This document shows, one piece after another, positions 1 through 6,935 of a stretch of 16,868 nt of DNA; position 1 is the first letter of the stretch, and each line of letters starts with the position of its first letter. The notes under the pieces were generated by a model. The model worked only from the letters and a program-made list of their open reading frames with translations, searched no databases and was not told the origin of the DNA. The position numbers were made by a program, and so were the translations under genes. The stretch is taken from positions 1-16,868 of the forward strand of contig JAKAAI010000039.1 of NCBI GenBank assembly GCA_021797055.1. The letters are read 5' to 3'. This DNA comes from Thermoplasmata archaeon (GTDB lineage Archaea > Thermoplasmatota > Thermoplasmata > Thermoplasmatales > Thermoplasmataceae).

Positions 1-2
1 AT

Positions 3-65
3 CTCGTAAGCCCGCCGAAAAGAGCTAATGAAGAAAAGGAGGAGGCAGTGATTGGTTCTAAGTGA
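3..65 (+). CDS. possible 3' tail of an upstream gene (partial)
   Basis: Frame 3 is open from the window edge to a TGA at 63-65 and encodes a charged tail (PPKRANEEKEEAVIGSK). It would overlap the start of the next gene by 14 bases, as in tightly packed prokaryotic operons. The other two forward frames stop at 7-9 and 26-28. No family can be named from 20 residues, and the frame choice is a guess. Confidence 0.2.
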   Translation, partial: LVSPPKRANEEKEEAVIGSK

Positions 66-660
66 TACTGGCGTTGCATTAGGTTTTGAAGAGACTCCTG
101 CTTCTTGGCGTCAGCTTGATTATCACCCCGTAGGGGATCTTAGCAAAATTGACATACATACGGAAACTGGAATTGACCTTTATCATAAAAAAGGACCTGA
201 ACAATTGCTTACTTGCCTGCCAACCGTATATCCGCCTAGTTTCAATATTGGTATTGTGGGCGCCAAGATCGCTATGAACAATCAAACAAAGGAGCCGAAG
301 CATCCGATCAGGTTCCCGCCAAGGTGGCCTTTTGAGTGGCGAGATTCCGAGATTCCCGGAATGATTGGAAGAAGACTCTCTGAGGAATACTCTTCCATTC
401 CTGGCTTAAGCGACTACGATTATGATTTCAGATTGGAGTTTGTTGCTGAAAATGACCAGCATAAAAGCAAGTATAAAGCCGTCTTTTTACTAGAGGTTCC
501 CGCGTTAGATCAACGAGACTTCTTTAGAATCTGGAATGAGGCAATTAACATTTACGAGTCTTTATTAAAGGATCTAAGAGCCAAGAGCAAACCGGGGAGC
601 AAGCAGCGAAAGGATATATTGAGTTTCCACAAGATCGCACGGATTCACGTTGAAAGGTGA
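52..660 (+). CDS. uncharacterised 202-aa protein, partner of the HEPN gene
   Basis: I do not recognise the family. The start is a TTG preceded by a strong purine-rich Shine-Dalgarno run (AAAAGGAGGAGG, 34-45). No signal peptide or membrane segment is visible, so a cytoplasmic protein is expected. The middle is rich in proline and aromatic residues (FPPRWPFEWRD, about residues 88-98). An acidic and aromatic stretch follows (DYDYDFRLEF), then a helical C-terminus ending in a basic tail (KSKPGSKQRKD). The stop is only five bases before the start of the small HEPN gene, and both genes start with TTG, so they are probably one transcription unit. By analogy with two-gene HEPN modules it could be the antitoxin or specificity partner, but this is inference from position only. 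It lacks the GSxRxG...D motif of the MNT nucleotidyltransferases that usually accompany HEPN toxins. Confidence 0.7.
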   Translation: MVLSDTGVALGFEETPASWRQLDYHPVGDLSKIDIHTETGIDLYHKKGPEQLLTCLPTVYPPSFNIGIVGAKIAMNNQTKEPKHPIRFPPRWPFEWRDSEIPGMIGRRLSEEYSSIPGLSDYDYDFRLEFVAENDQHKSKYKAVFLLEVPALDQRDFFRIWNEAINIYESLLKDLRAKSKPGSKQRKDILSFHKIARIHVER

Positions 661-665
661 TATGA

Positions 666-1040
666 TTGCCTTTCGAAGATCCCCTTGGTTTCAGCAAGGT
701 TGCCAAATTCCTAAACGAGCGTGTGGACGATTTTAGCGAGGAAGGCGTATTTCGGACTATTATCAGCAGGTTGTACTACAGTTCATTTCATTCAATACGT
801 GATAGGATTTACGGCCGCTCCAAGCGTTCCGTAAATCATGTAGATCTACAAGAAAAGGCTGGTATTGCCGCTAAGGCTAAAGGAAGAGAGAGGTACATTA
901 CACATTACTTATCACAACTTGAAACAATGAGAGATCGGGCGGATTACGATATCCATACTGCCATCGGGAAAGAAGAGGTGCTTAAAGCATACGAAGTCTT
1001 TTTTAAGATTGAAGGTGAATTCCATGAGATTTGGGATTAG
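666..1040 (+). CDS. small HEPN-domain protein, predicted RNase toxin
   Basis: The 124-aa protein is almost entirely a HEPN domain of the UPF0332/PF05168-like type. Helix 2 carries the typical SRLYYSSFHSIRD signature (about residues 34-46). Helix 4 carries MRDRADYDIH, in which R91 and H97 form an R-x5-H pair, consistent with the R-x4-6-H catalytic motif of HEPN ribonucleases. The length fits a single-domain toxin. The TTG start is forced because an in-frame TGA lies directly before it at 663-665; the sequence GAAAGGTGA at 652-660 is a plausible ribosome binding site. It follows the 202-aa gene by five bases, probably in one operon. Many HEPN proteins of this type are toxins cleaving RNA, but some are nucleotide-binding or inactive. 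The fold call is confident; the RNase role follows from the motif and is not demonstrated. Confidence 0.85.
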   Translation: MPFEDPLGFSKVAKFLNERVDDFSEEGVFRTIISRLYYSSFHSIRDRIYGRSKRSVNHVDLQEKAGIAAKAKGRERYITHYLSQLETMRDRADYDIHTAIGKEEVLKAYEVFFKIEGEFHEIWD

Positions 1041-1274
1041 GCGGTCCTTCATCTAAGATGTAATGCGTTGCAGCAACAGTGAATTTGCTTGCCCTATGTC
1101 TGTGTAAACACTTTCACGTTCCTTGACCTTGATATAGAGCAGGGAAGTGGAATACAGGAACATAAAGCACAGTGTCGACAAATTGAGAATGGTATGGGAT
1201 GATATCGGCGTATAGTTCGACGAACTTGACACCGAACAGAGGCTGAGGATGTGTGCCCTCTTCCTGACTGCCCC

Positions 1275-1576
1275 TCAGATGTCCGGCATCGTTTCACAGA
1301 GATCCGACGGCGGATACGTATGGATGATGTAGGAAAAGGTAGGAAAGAGGGGGGGCACTGGACGTAGCGGAACCAATCCCGCATATAAGTGGTGCTCCGA
1401 TTCCCTAAATTGAAGATACCGGTTCCCGATATCCTTAATGAATATAGGTTGCTTCTCCCATAGTATCGAATACATAGTGGTGTCGACAGAGTATCTCCTG
1501 CGCGTCTCAACGGCTAAACGCTTCTCCTGTATTTCCTTAATGACAGCGATCCAACGATCTTGAGGAGATGCGTCTG
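1275..1576 (-). other. decayed minus-strand open frame in a gene-free stretch (1041-1889)
   Basis: No intact gene is visible in 1041-1889. On the minus strand one frame stays open for about 100 codons and reads like real protein at its start (SPQDRWIAVIKEIQEKR, then SVDTTMYSILWEKQPIFIKD), but it degrades into a proline-rich run and stops at 1275. A different minus frame further down (about 1240-1120) again looks protein-like (LFGVKFVELYADIIPYHSQF). This could be a frameshifted transposase or just the complement of the plus-strand winged-helix remnant. I cannot name a family. Confidence 0.2.
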
Positions 1577-1762
1577 GTCAGGATTGAAGAGCGTTTTGAA
1601 AATCGCAGGGTTATTTACGTCAGTTTGACCAATGTAGGCAGAGAATATGTCGGGAAATTCAGGATGATGGGTGATGATGATGCTTTGCCCGAGAATCCGC
1701 TGAATGACATTGATAAAATTCTTAGGCCAACTGGGAAATGTAATTTCCCCAGGAATTTGTGA
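1477..1762 (+). pseudogene. decayed winged-helix (MarR/PadR-like) regulator
   Basis: The segment 1544-1759 encodes a typical winged-helix wing and C-terminal helix: LEEMRLVRIEERFENRRVI followed by YVSLTNVGREYVGKF. The pattern 'L..LVri.er..nRRviyvsLT..GreyV' is characteristic of MarR/PadR-type regulators. The recognition-helix part sits in another frame: 1477-1560 reads VVSTEYLLRVSTAKRFSCIS and ends TAIQRS at TGA 1561, while the downstream frame overlaps it with QRSNDLEEM. One frameshift near 1545-1560 would therefore join the two halves. There is no good start codon or ribosome binding site, so it is probably a dead gene. It may once have regulated the flanking toxin genes, which is inference. 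An alternative is a chance frame opposite the minus-strand open frame. Confidence 0.4.
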
Positions 1763-1889
1763 GAGAACCATTTTAGAAAAAATACGGTGGACAGTGGATA
1801 AAGCCAGAAGTTAGTATCGTTGCAGTCTTTCTCGAATATGCTTTAACATGGATTCGTCGCACTAACCATCTTTGTAGCGAGAAGACCAC

Positions 1890-2885
1890 GTGAATGGCAA
1901 TTCGCAGTCGCATGAAAAGCTTATGAAAGAGTTTTTCGATATAGCGCTAATGGACGAACAACAGTTTCTTGAACAATTGGGCGAGCGTTTACAGGAACTG
2001 ACAGAGCAACCAGCATTTGAAGTTTTTTCAATTGCAACACACAAGGAAAAATGGATCTGTGTTGATAAGAATGATAAGCAATCGTACTCTAAGAAGGCAA
2101 AGGAAGCAGAGGACTATGATTTATTCAACCTTGTGGTCATCGACCATAACAGGATATTGGGCTACATAAACCGTGAAGATTTGAGAGAAGAGCAGTGGAA
2201 TAAAATGGTCAGATGGAATGAAAAATCATTAGATGCTGAAACAAAGCTCACTGATGTAATAGGTAAACTGTTCAGGGATTCGAGTGGAATAACCCGAAGA
2301 GAAAGAAGTCCTCTTTACTTTGTTAACTTGAAATTGAACGGAGTTGTTGAGCCCTTAGGTATTATCACTTTCTGGGACCTTAACCGAGCACCTGCCTATA
2401 CTCTTTCTTATGCTGTCTTGGTATACCTTGAACACACTCTGTTGGATTTGATAAGGGAAACACATGAAACGTGGGAAGATCACAGTTCTATAGTCGAAAA
2501 GTGTAAGAGCGAGCAAGTGAAGATTCTTTTGAGAATGCGCAACCCAACCATTGAAGAGATATCCGCTAAATGGTACTTGAGAGACTTAATTGAGTTTTGC
2601 GAGAAGGATCCGCACGTCAGTCCATTGTGCACAGAAATAGATGAGACGCTTATGGAATGCCTAGACGGACCACGTGATGAGTGTTTGCGAAATCGGATTG
2701 GTCACTCTATAAAATTGCTTGTGAGAGACGACAAAAATTACAGGTGTGATTTGGAAAAACTTGAAAGATTGTGGTCGTCCGGGAAAAAGGCTTTTGGTAA
2801 ATTCTCAAATCCCAAGGTCCGGATTAAGTCGCAGAAATTTAGAGGTAAAAGTTACCCGTCTGCCAATGGATTGGAATTCGGATAA
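1890..2885 (+). CDS. CBS-domain/HEPN fusion protein
   Basis: The 331-aa protein has two parts. The N-terminal half looks like a CBS pair: a first repeat around residues 45-100 (LFNLVVIDHNRILGYINRED) and a second around 118-168 (PLGIITFWDLN), each ending with the typical 'G.i...Dl'. CBS pairs usually bind adenine nucleotides. The C-terminal part, from about residue 172 (YAVLVYLEHTLLDLIRE), is an all-helical HEPN-like domain with CLRNRIGH at 266-272, giving R267-x4-H272, the HEPN ribonuclease motif. A basic tail follows. Inferred role: an RNase gated by nucleotide binding. The start is uncertain: GTG at 1890 gives the longest frame, but ATG at 1923 (residue 12) is an alternative, and neither has a clear Shine-Dalgarno. 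The gene stands alone, convergent with the Apea-HEPN gene. Confidence 0.8.
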   Translation: MNGNSQSHEKLMKEFFDIALMDEQQFLEQLGERLQELTEQPAFEVFSIATHKEKWICVDKNDKQSYSKKAKEAEDYDLFNLVVIDHNRILGYINREDLREEQWNKMVRWNEKSLDAETKLTDVIGKLFRDSSGITRRERSPLYFVNLKLNGVVEPLGIITFWDLNRAPAYTLSYAVLVYLEHTLLDLIRETHETWEDHSSIVEKCKSEQVKILLRMRNPTIEEISAKWYLRDLIEFCEKDPHVSPLCTEIDETLMECLDGPRDECLRNRIGHSIKLLVRDDKNYRCDLEKLERLWSSGKKAFGKFSNPKVRIKSQKFRGKSYPSANGLEFG

Positions 2886-2989
2886 TGAATGATTGGGAAG
2901 ATGTCACCACCCCGTTCGAAATAAACCCCATGGAATGTTCTTTTGTCCTTGCGCTTCATTGGGTTAGTCACACGTTCTATGATTCAACA

Positions 2990-3007
2990 GCCCGTTCCTT
3001 GCCGGGC
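2990..3007. terminator. inverted repeat between two convergent HEPN genes
   Basis: GCCCG (2990-2994) and CGGGC (3003-3007) form a perfect 5-bp stem with an 8-base loop. They lie inside a wider GATTCA...TGAATC pair at about 2981-3032. The region separates two convergent genes, so a shared terminator or folded 3' end is plausible. There is no clear T-run next to the stem. The rest of 2886-3097 holds nothing I recognise. Confidence 0.25.
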
Positions 3008-3097
3008 CAAATACGCAAATGGCTCTGAATCTTTCTTCAAACTGTCCGACGGATGTTAAGTGCTAGGCATTGGCATTGCGGCCGTTAACTTACCGCG

Positions 3098-4549
3098 TTA
3101 GCCTGCGACTATATTTCTGTCAATCTCATTTAGCAGGTCTTTGTGCCAGTCTTCGAAACTCCTTCCATTCAGACCGGAACCAGACACCCTGCCTATCAGA
3201 GCAAGCATCAGCAGCCTGACGTATTCATTCAACTTGGGAATCAATTCGTTCAGGTTATTTATTCCGTACTCGGACAGATGTTTTCGAAGATAACGGTTTA
3301 CGTCTGAGCCGCCGTGCACTATCCTGCTCCTCAATTCATATGACCGATAAGCCATATTGAATATCTCTTCTCTATGTTCTTTATCGCCTCCAATCAAATG
3401 AGCCAGCCTCAAGCTGATTCTAAAACCAATCTCAGACCGATCACGTGGGCCCAGAAGTGCCTCAAGAACTATCATCAGATCTATAAGAGTGTCATATTCA
3501 TTTCGTTTGAAGTGAATGTTGACAAAGCGCATCGTGGCCAATTTTAGCGCTTCCCATTCATTGAAGTCGATTTTGTTAATCTTTTCCTCAAGCTTCTTCA
3601 AGTTACTGACATCGCAGTCGTGGAGAGTATATTTTTGTGACGGGTTAATAGCCAGTTCAAAGAAGTCCACCGAAGCTGCGAAGGAAGCGCCGATTGCTCT
3701 GGGATAATTCAGATGGTAGCTCATTTCGGTGTTTGTGCCGACAAATTCAGGTTTAAACAGCTGCAGCAATAGCCGGATCTTGAGCTTAATTTCTTCGTGT
3801 CTCTTCTCCGACTCGTCGTCTGCGAAAATCAATGGCGGCAAACTGATACAAAACGCCGGGTTAAGAATTCCTGAAAGTCCGGATGGTGGAAGAGCATAAG
3901 GGTTCCCCACATTCCGATCGTATGCACCTATTATAATCAGATCCAAAAGCTCCTCTGTTTCTATATATCTCAATCTGCAGCCAAATATTTCAATCGAATC
4001 TATGCCAACCATATCAAAATTTCTCAGTACAACAGCGCTCCTTCTGTTTCCATCAGAACTGCCGACATGACTCTTCAGCTCTTCAAACACTTTCGAAAAA
4101 TTGCCTTGGTTGAATTCGAACTTAAAATTCATAATGTAATCTGCGACGAAATTACGGAAGATCCTGTGCAGAAGAAATGCCTGTTTGCTCATGTCCCGCT
4201 TTGTCTCCTCAGGAAATTCCACAGGCAGTGGAAGCTCAATCCAGCCAAAGCGCTCAGCAAAACCTAAGGAAGACATGAATTCGATACACTTTTTCACTTG
4301 TGGAAATTCAGCCATCTTAATGATCTCCTCTGCAAAACCACTCGACATCAGGGGCGATAGTCTTTGAATTTCCTTCATTTTCCACGTTCTGGCTTCATAG
4401 TTAATCTCTACTGCCGTGATTTCTTCATTAACTGCAACTTGATTGGCTTTATTTGCAAGTTCACTCAAAACAACTTCAGTTGCAGTTTCGAGAATAGCCT
4501 TGAGTCTGTCAAGGTTATCCGACAATCCGTTGCCTTGCATCGCCACCAC
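3098..4549 (-). CDS. Apea-like HEPN protein
   Basis: This 483-aa soluble protein ends in a clear Apea-like HEPN domain (about residues 335-460). Its hallmarks are LIDLMIVLEALLG (355-367), the FRISLRLAHLIGG segment (376-388), and YELRSRIVHGG (404-414). R407 and H412 form the R-x4-H ribonuclease motif. The first 330 residues have no recognisable catalytic motif and probably act as a sensor or binding region; proteins of this group typically have long variable N-termini. Members of the Apea family are often found in defence islands, and an RNase role is predicted rather than shown. The frame opens at GTG 4549; ATG at 4540 (residue 4) is an equally good start and fits a TATA-like box about 30 bases upstream. 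The gene is monocistronic, convergent with CBS-HEPN and divergent from vapB. The translation is clean, without frameshift. Confidence 0.85.
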   Translation of the reverse strand: MVAMQGNGLSDNLDRLKAILETATEVVLSELANKANQVAVNEEITAVEINYEARTWKMKEIQRLSPLMSSGFAEEIIKMAEFPQVKKCIEFMSSLGFAERFGWIELPLPVEFPEETKRDMSKQAFLLHRIFRNFVADYIMNFKFEFNQGNFSKVFEELKSHVGSSDGNRRSAVVLRNFDMVGIDSIEIFGCRLRYIETEELLDLIIIGAYDRNVGNPYALPPSGLSGILNPAFCISLPPLIFADDESEKRHEEIKLKIRLLLQLFKPEFVGTNTEMSYHLNYPRAIGASFAASVDFFELAINPSQKYTLHDCDVSNLKKLEEKINKIDFNEWEALKLATMRFVNIHFKRNEYDTLIDLMIVLEALLGPRDRSEIGFRISLRLAHLIGGDKEHREEIFNMAYRSYELRSRIVHGGSDVNRYLRKHLSEYGINNLNELIPKLNEYVRLLMLALIGRVSGSGLNGRSFEDWHKDLLNEIDRNIVAG

Positions 4550-4570
4550 TGGTATAATAGAATGCTGGTG

Positions 4571-4580
4571 ATTTAAGGTC
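4571..4580 (-). promoter_or_regulatory. possible TATA box of the Apea-HEPN gene
   Basis: On the minus strand CCTTAAATCA lies about 30 bases upstream of ATG 4540. This spacing would give a leaderless transcript beginning at or near the start codon, as is common in Thermoplasmata. It is a weak match to an archaeal TATA box and rests on position. Confidence 0.25.
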
Positions 4581-4834
4581 TTCAGGTGCGTATCACTTAA
4601 CGCTGACAGGGGTTACGGGAAACCCTGGTCCCTTGGCACTTTTGGTTGGAGGAGTCTTCTAACGACGAAATATGCATTTTTCCAATTGGGGACTTTCAGG
4701 TTTGCGAAACTTCCGAAGCAACCGCCTTTGTGCGATTGAGTGATGACAATTTAGGTTCATGCTGGGTTGAATTTGTTCATTACTGTCTATGCTGCAGATA
4801 CTGTTGCAGGACAACCCATTGCCTTGTATGAGTG

Positions 4835-4868
4835 TTTTCATAAATGAGTACATATACACACACATATG
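4835..4868 (+). promoter_or_regulatory. vapBC promoter with palindrome over the start codon
   Basis: TTTTCATAAAT (4836-4846) is a TATA-like box about 25 bases before the vapB ATG, with no Shine-Dalgarno between, suggesting a leaderless mRNA. CATAT (4851-4855) and ATATG (4864-4868) are inverted repeats either side of an ACACACAC spacer and reach into the start codon. A VapB dimer, alone or with VapC, could bind here for autorepression. The palindrome is seen; its use as operator is inferred. Confidence 0.35.
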
Positions 4869-5123
4869 AGTATCAAGAACATTTCAATCACGGAGGACGC
4901 ATATGCGAGACTGGCCGCTCTTAAGCGCCCAAATGAAAGCTTCTCTCAGGTGATCAAACGAATCACGGAAAGAAGATCGATCCTTGAGCTTGCGGGCATT
5001 CTCTCCGCATCCGAAGCACAGGAATTCAGGGATGCGGTCAAGGATTCAAGCAATTTGAGCAAATTCAGGATGGATGATATTGAGGAGAAGATGAAAGGCA
5101 CCGAACGGAAGAGAAAGAAATGA
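4866..5123 (+). CDS. vapB: VapB-family antitoxin
   Basis: The 85-aa protein matches the archaeal VapB type (DUF217/PF02697-like). A short N-terminal DNA-binding segment, MSIKNISITEDAYARLAALK, is followed by NESFSQVIKRI, typical of ribbon-helix-helix-like antitoxins. A helical middle (about residues 38-60) and a very basic tail (KGTERKRKK) complete it; the tail region is expected to wrap around the toxin. It neutralises the co-encoded PIN RNase and probably represses the operon. The ATG start is clear and lies directly after a TATA-like region. Its end overlaps the vapC start by four bases (ATGA), the usual arrangement for translational coupling. The assignment is firm because both the family pattern and the linkage agree. 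Confidence 0.88.
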   Translation: MSIKNISITEDAYARLAALKRPNESFSQVIKRITERRSILELAGILSASEAQEFRDAVKDSSNLSKFRMDDIEEKMKGTERKRKK

Positions 5124-5509
5124 TAGCCGATACTTCATTTCTGATTGATGTGATGAGAGGAGATCCGGGAGCAATAGCCAGGGCTGAAAAGCTTGATGGT
5201 GACGGCATCCCCATTCATCTCACTCCCATCACAGTCTTCGAACTGTATGTGGGAATAGGGCTCAGTAAGAAGTCATCTGAGGAGAAGGCAACTGTGCATT
5301 CAGTGATATCGTCAATGTCTGTCTTCCCAATGGACTTCGAGTCTGCGAGTGGAGCTGGCCTTATATTCGCGGCCAAGAAGAAGGGCAGAACTGTTGATCC
5401 GGAAGATGCCATGATCGCCGGTATAGCGAAACTCAACCACGAGACTATGCTCACCCGGAGTACCGGCCATTTCAGCGGGATTGAGGGCGTACGCACTGAG
5501 AGTTATTGA
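5120..5509 (+). CDS. vapC: VapC toxin, PIN-domain ribonuclease
   Basis: The 129-aa single-domain PIN protein has the expected acidic residues: D4 in MIADTSFLID, E41 in VFELY, and D93/D96 in VDPEDAMIAGIA. The C-terminal signature is LTRSTGHFSGIEGV. PIN toxins of this kind are Mg2+-dependent endonucleases that cleave tRNA or rRNA at specific sites; the target cannot be told from sequence. The usual fourth acidic or polar residue after 'LTR' is occupied here by S114/T115 instead of N or D, a minor departure. The start overlaps vapB by four bases, so both are translated together. Length and order are standard, and the gene appears intact and probably functional. Confidence 0.9.
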   Translation: MIADTSFLIDVMRGDPGAIARAEKLDGDGIPIHLTPITVFELYVGIGLSKKSSEEKATVHSVISSMSVFPMDFESASGAGLIFAAKKKGRTVDPEDAMIAGIAKLNHETMLTRSTGHFSGIEGVRTESY

Positions 5510-5800
5510 TATTCGGGTCCCGAGTGTTCTAGGGTTTGAAACCGCGCAACTTCCAAATCACTGTCAAATCCCGCCGGGGAAAACTTCCTTTGCTTTCGCC
5601 ACGGCTCTGGAGCTATACAATTACCACGTGCTCAATTCAGTGAGATTTGCCATTTTCCGGGACAGATTGCATCGTCGGCAGACGAAATAGCCGATATGAA
5701 TACTGCACCATTGCGCTTATCGCGGCAGGTGTCCAAATTCGAGACAAATCTATTAGGAACGAATCAATATAAGGTACTAGAGGTTCGGTGGCATGGGACT
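5510..5800 (+). promoter_or_regulatory. intergenic region with TATA-like box for the SocA-like/PIN operon
   Basis: No convincing gene lies between vapC and the next pair; the open frames here have no family signature. AATATAAG at 5766-5773 is a TATA-like box about 31 bases before ATG 5801, compatible with a leaderless transcript and supporting that start over the upstream ATG at 5696. Confidence 0.35.
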
Positions 5801-6370
5801 ATGAAGAATAACATGACAACTGGCGAAGTCACAATTCTTTCCTTCCTCCTGGGGGGAGAAGGGAGGCGAAAATACAATGCCCCCGTAGGGGGAAAGACAC
5901 GACTGGTGAAGGAACTCTTCATTCTCGAGAAGGCATATGGGGTAGAAACCGGATATGATTTCATTCCTTACTATTTCGGACCGTTCGCCCCGGAAATCTA
6001 CAGGGATCTCGCAAGTTTAAGAGCTCTCAAGCTGATAGAGATAGAACCCGGTGTTTCAGGTGATGATATCTCACTCACGCCGAGGGGGGTAACTTTGGCC
6101 AATGAGGTATCAACGGAACTACCGAAATCTATCCCTGACAGGATAGCGAAATGCAAGGAGAAATACAATAGCATATCCCTGAATGAATTGATTGACTATG
6201 TTTACAAGCACTGGCCAAAGTACACTGACAGAAGTCTCACCGATCCGAACAATATCCTGAAGGAGCTAAAGGCCGAATTCGATAGAGTTGGCATAACTGA
6301 TGAAGACATCGGAGAGGCAATCGAAGATTACCGGAAAGAGAAAAAATCGAGGGCCAATGAATGCGTGTAG
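5801..6370 (+). CDS. SocA/YwgA-like winged-helix protein, predicted antitoxin
   Basis: The 189-aa protein has the pattern of the SocA/Panacea and YwgA group: GGKTRLVKELFILEK at about residues 30-44, then YDFIPYYFGPFAPEIYRDL (52-70) and ISLTPRG near 90. The 'K..L.KLlFl.ek ... F.py.yGPf...iy.Dl' signature is typical; the rest is helical and charged. Members of this group serve as antitoxins or proteolytic adaptors. The frame is open from 5696, but ATG 5801 (or 5813) is preferred because the homologous part begins there and a TATA-like box precedes it. The end overlaps the PIN gene by ten bases, so the two are translationally coupled. Inferred role: antitoxin for the PIN toxin. The family call is from memory of the motif and needs a profile search. 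Confidence 0.65.
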   Translation: MKNNMTTGEVTILSFLLGGEGRRKYNAPVGGKTRLVKELFILEKAYGVETGYDFIPYYFGPFAPEIYRDLASLRALKLIEIEPGVSGDDISLTPRGVTLANEVSTELPKSIPDRIAKCKEKYNSISLNELIDYVYKHWPKYTDRSLTDPNNILKELKAEFDRVGITDEDIGEAIEDYRKEKKSRANECV

Positions 6371-6777
6371 TGGTAGATACCAACGTTTTGGTATCCATCG
6401 TATTGCACCGTGAAAGAGACCCGATGAATGCCATTTACACCGTGATAAAGAACAACTCCGTCACTATTGTGTTCTGCAGGGACACTTACAACGAGTTGAA
6501 AGAAGCTCTGTCCAGGCGTAAGTTCAGGCATCTCAAAAGAACAGTTGTTAACAGTTATCTGGCTTTCCTTTCTGATAAGGCAGACTGGCGTGAACCAGAT
6601 AGGCACGGAAACGAGGCGTCGGATCCCGACGATCAGGTCTTCATTGACTTGGCAGTGACAGCCAGCTGCAAATATCTGATCTCAGGAAACCTCAGGCACA
6701 TGCCCGCGTCCCGGGTCGTGGGAGACCTATCCATCGTTTCTCCCAGAGACTTTGCAACAGCTGAAAATTTACTTTGA
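6361..6777 (+). CDS. PIN-family putative toxin (COG1569-like)
   Basis: The 138-aa protein starts MRVVVDTNVLVSIVLH, the standard beginning of the COG1569 / 'putative toxin component, PIN family' group. Likely metal-binding residues are D6, E45 (YNELKEAL) and D88-D91 (ASDPDDQVFIDLAV). The last conserved acidic residue of the family, in 'SGD', is asparagine here (LISGNLRHM, N110), which could reduce activity or be tolerated. The predicted role is a metal-dependent RNase. The ATG lies inside the 3' end of the SocA/YwgA-like gene with a ten-base overlap, so it is translated with it. A stem-loop follows shortly after the stop. It is a different PIN subfamily from VapC located 850 bases upstream, so it is not a duplication of that gene. 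Confidence 0.85.
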   Translation: MRVVVDTNVLVSIVLHRERDPMNAIYTVIKNNSVTIVFCRDTYNELKEALSRRKFRHLKRTVVNSYLAFLSDKADWREPDRHGNEASDPDDQVFIDLAVTASCKYLISGNLRHMPASRVVGDLSIVSPRDFATAENLL

Positions 6778-6795
6778 TTCACAATCTGACGGGAG

Positions 6796-6809
6796 GGGAG
6801 GGTTCTCCC
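6796..6809 (+). terminator. stem-loop after the PIN gene
   Basis: GGGAG (6796-6800), loop GGTT and CTCCC (6805-6809) form a perfect 5-bp stem 19 bases after the PIN stop codon. It may help end the toxin operon transcript, although no strong T-run follows. Confidence 0.3.
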
Positions 6810-6843
6810 ATGTCAAAGTATCTACACATTTACGCAGGGACAA

Positions 6844-6867
6844 TGCTTTTATTGGCTCATAAAAGCA
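6844..6867. terminator. perfect 9-bp inverted repeat
   Basis: TGCTTTTAT (6844-6852) and ATAAAAGCA (6859-6867) are perfectly complementary around a six-base loop. It lies between the PIN gene and IS debris. It could be a terminator for the PIN operon or the end of a small mobile element. Confidence 0.35.
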
Positions 6868-6935
6868 AACCTGATCGGTCAAAGCCGGATATTTCAGTAA
6901 GTAACCTCATCACAAAATGATAATGTCCATAAGTA

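Noticed and set aside
4646..4831. 61-codon plus-strand open frame rich in cysteine (YCLCCRYCCR)
   Set aside because: TTG start without a Shine-Dalgarno, irregular composition and no spaced CxxC pairs; it looks like chance.
5481..5690. 69-codon open frame after vapC
   Set aside because: It begins inside vapC in another frame, has no family signature and lies in the promoter region of the next operon.
5696..5800. Upstream extension of the SocA/YwgA-like protein to ATG 5696
   Set aside because: The extra 35 residues do not look like the family, and a TATA-like box lies within this part, so ATG 5801 is preferred.
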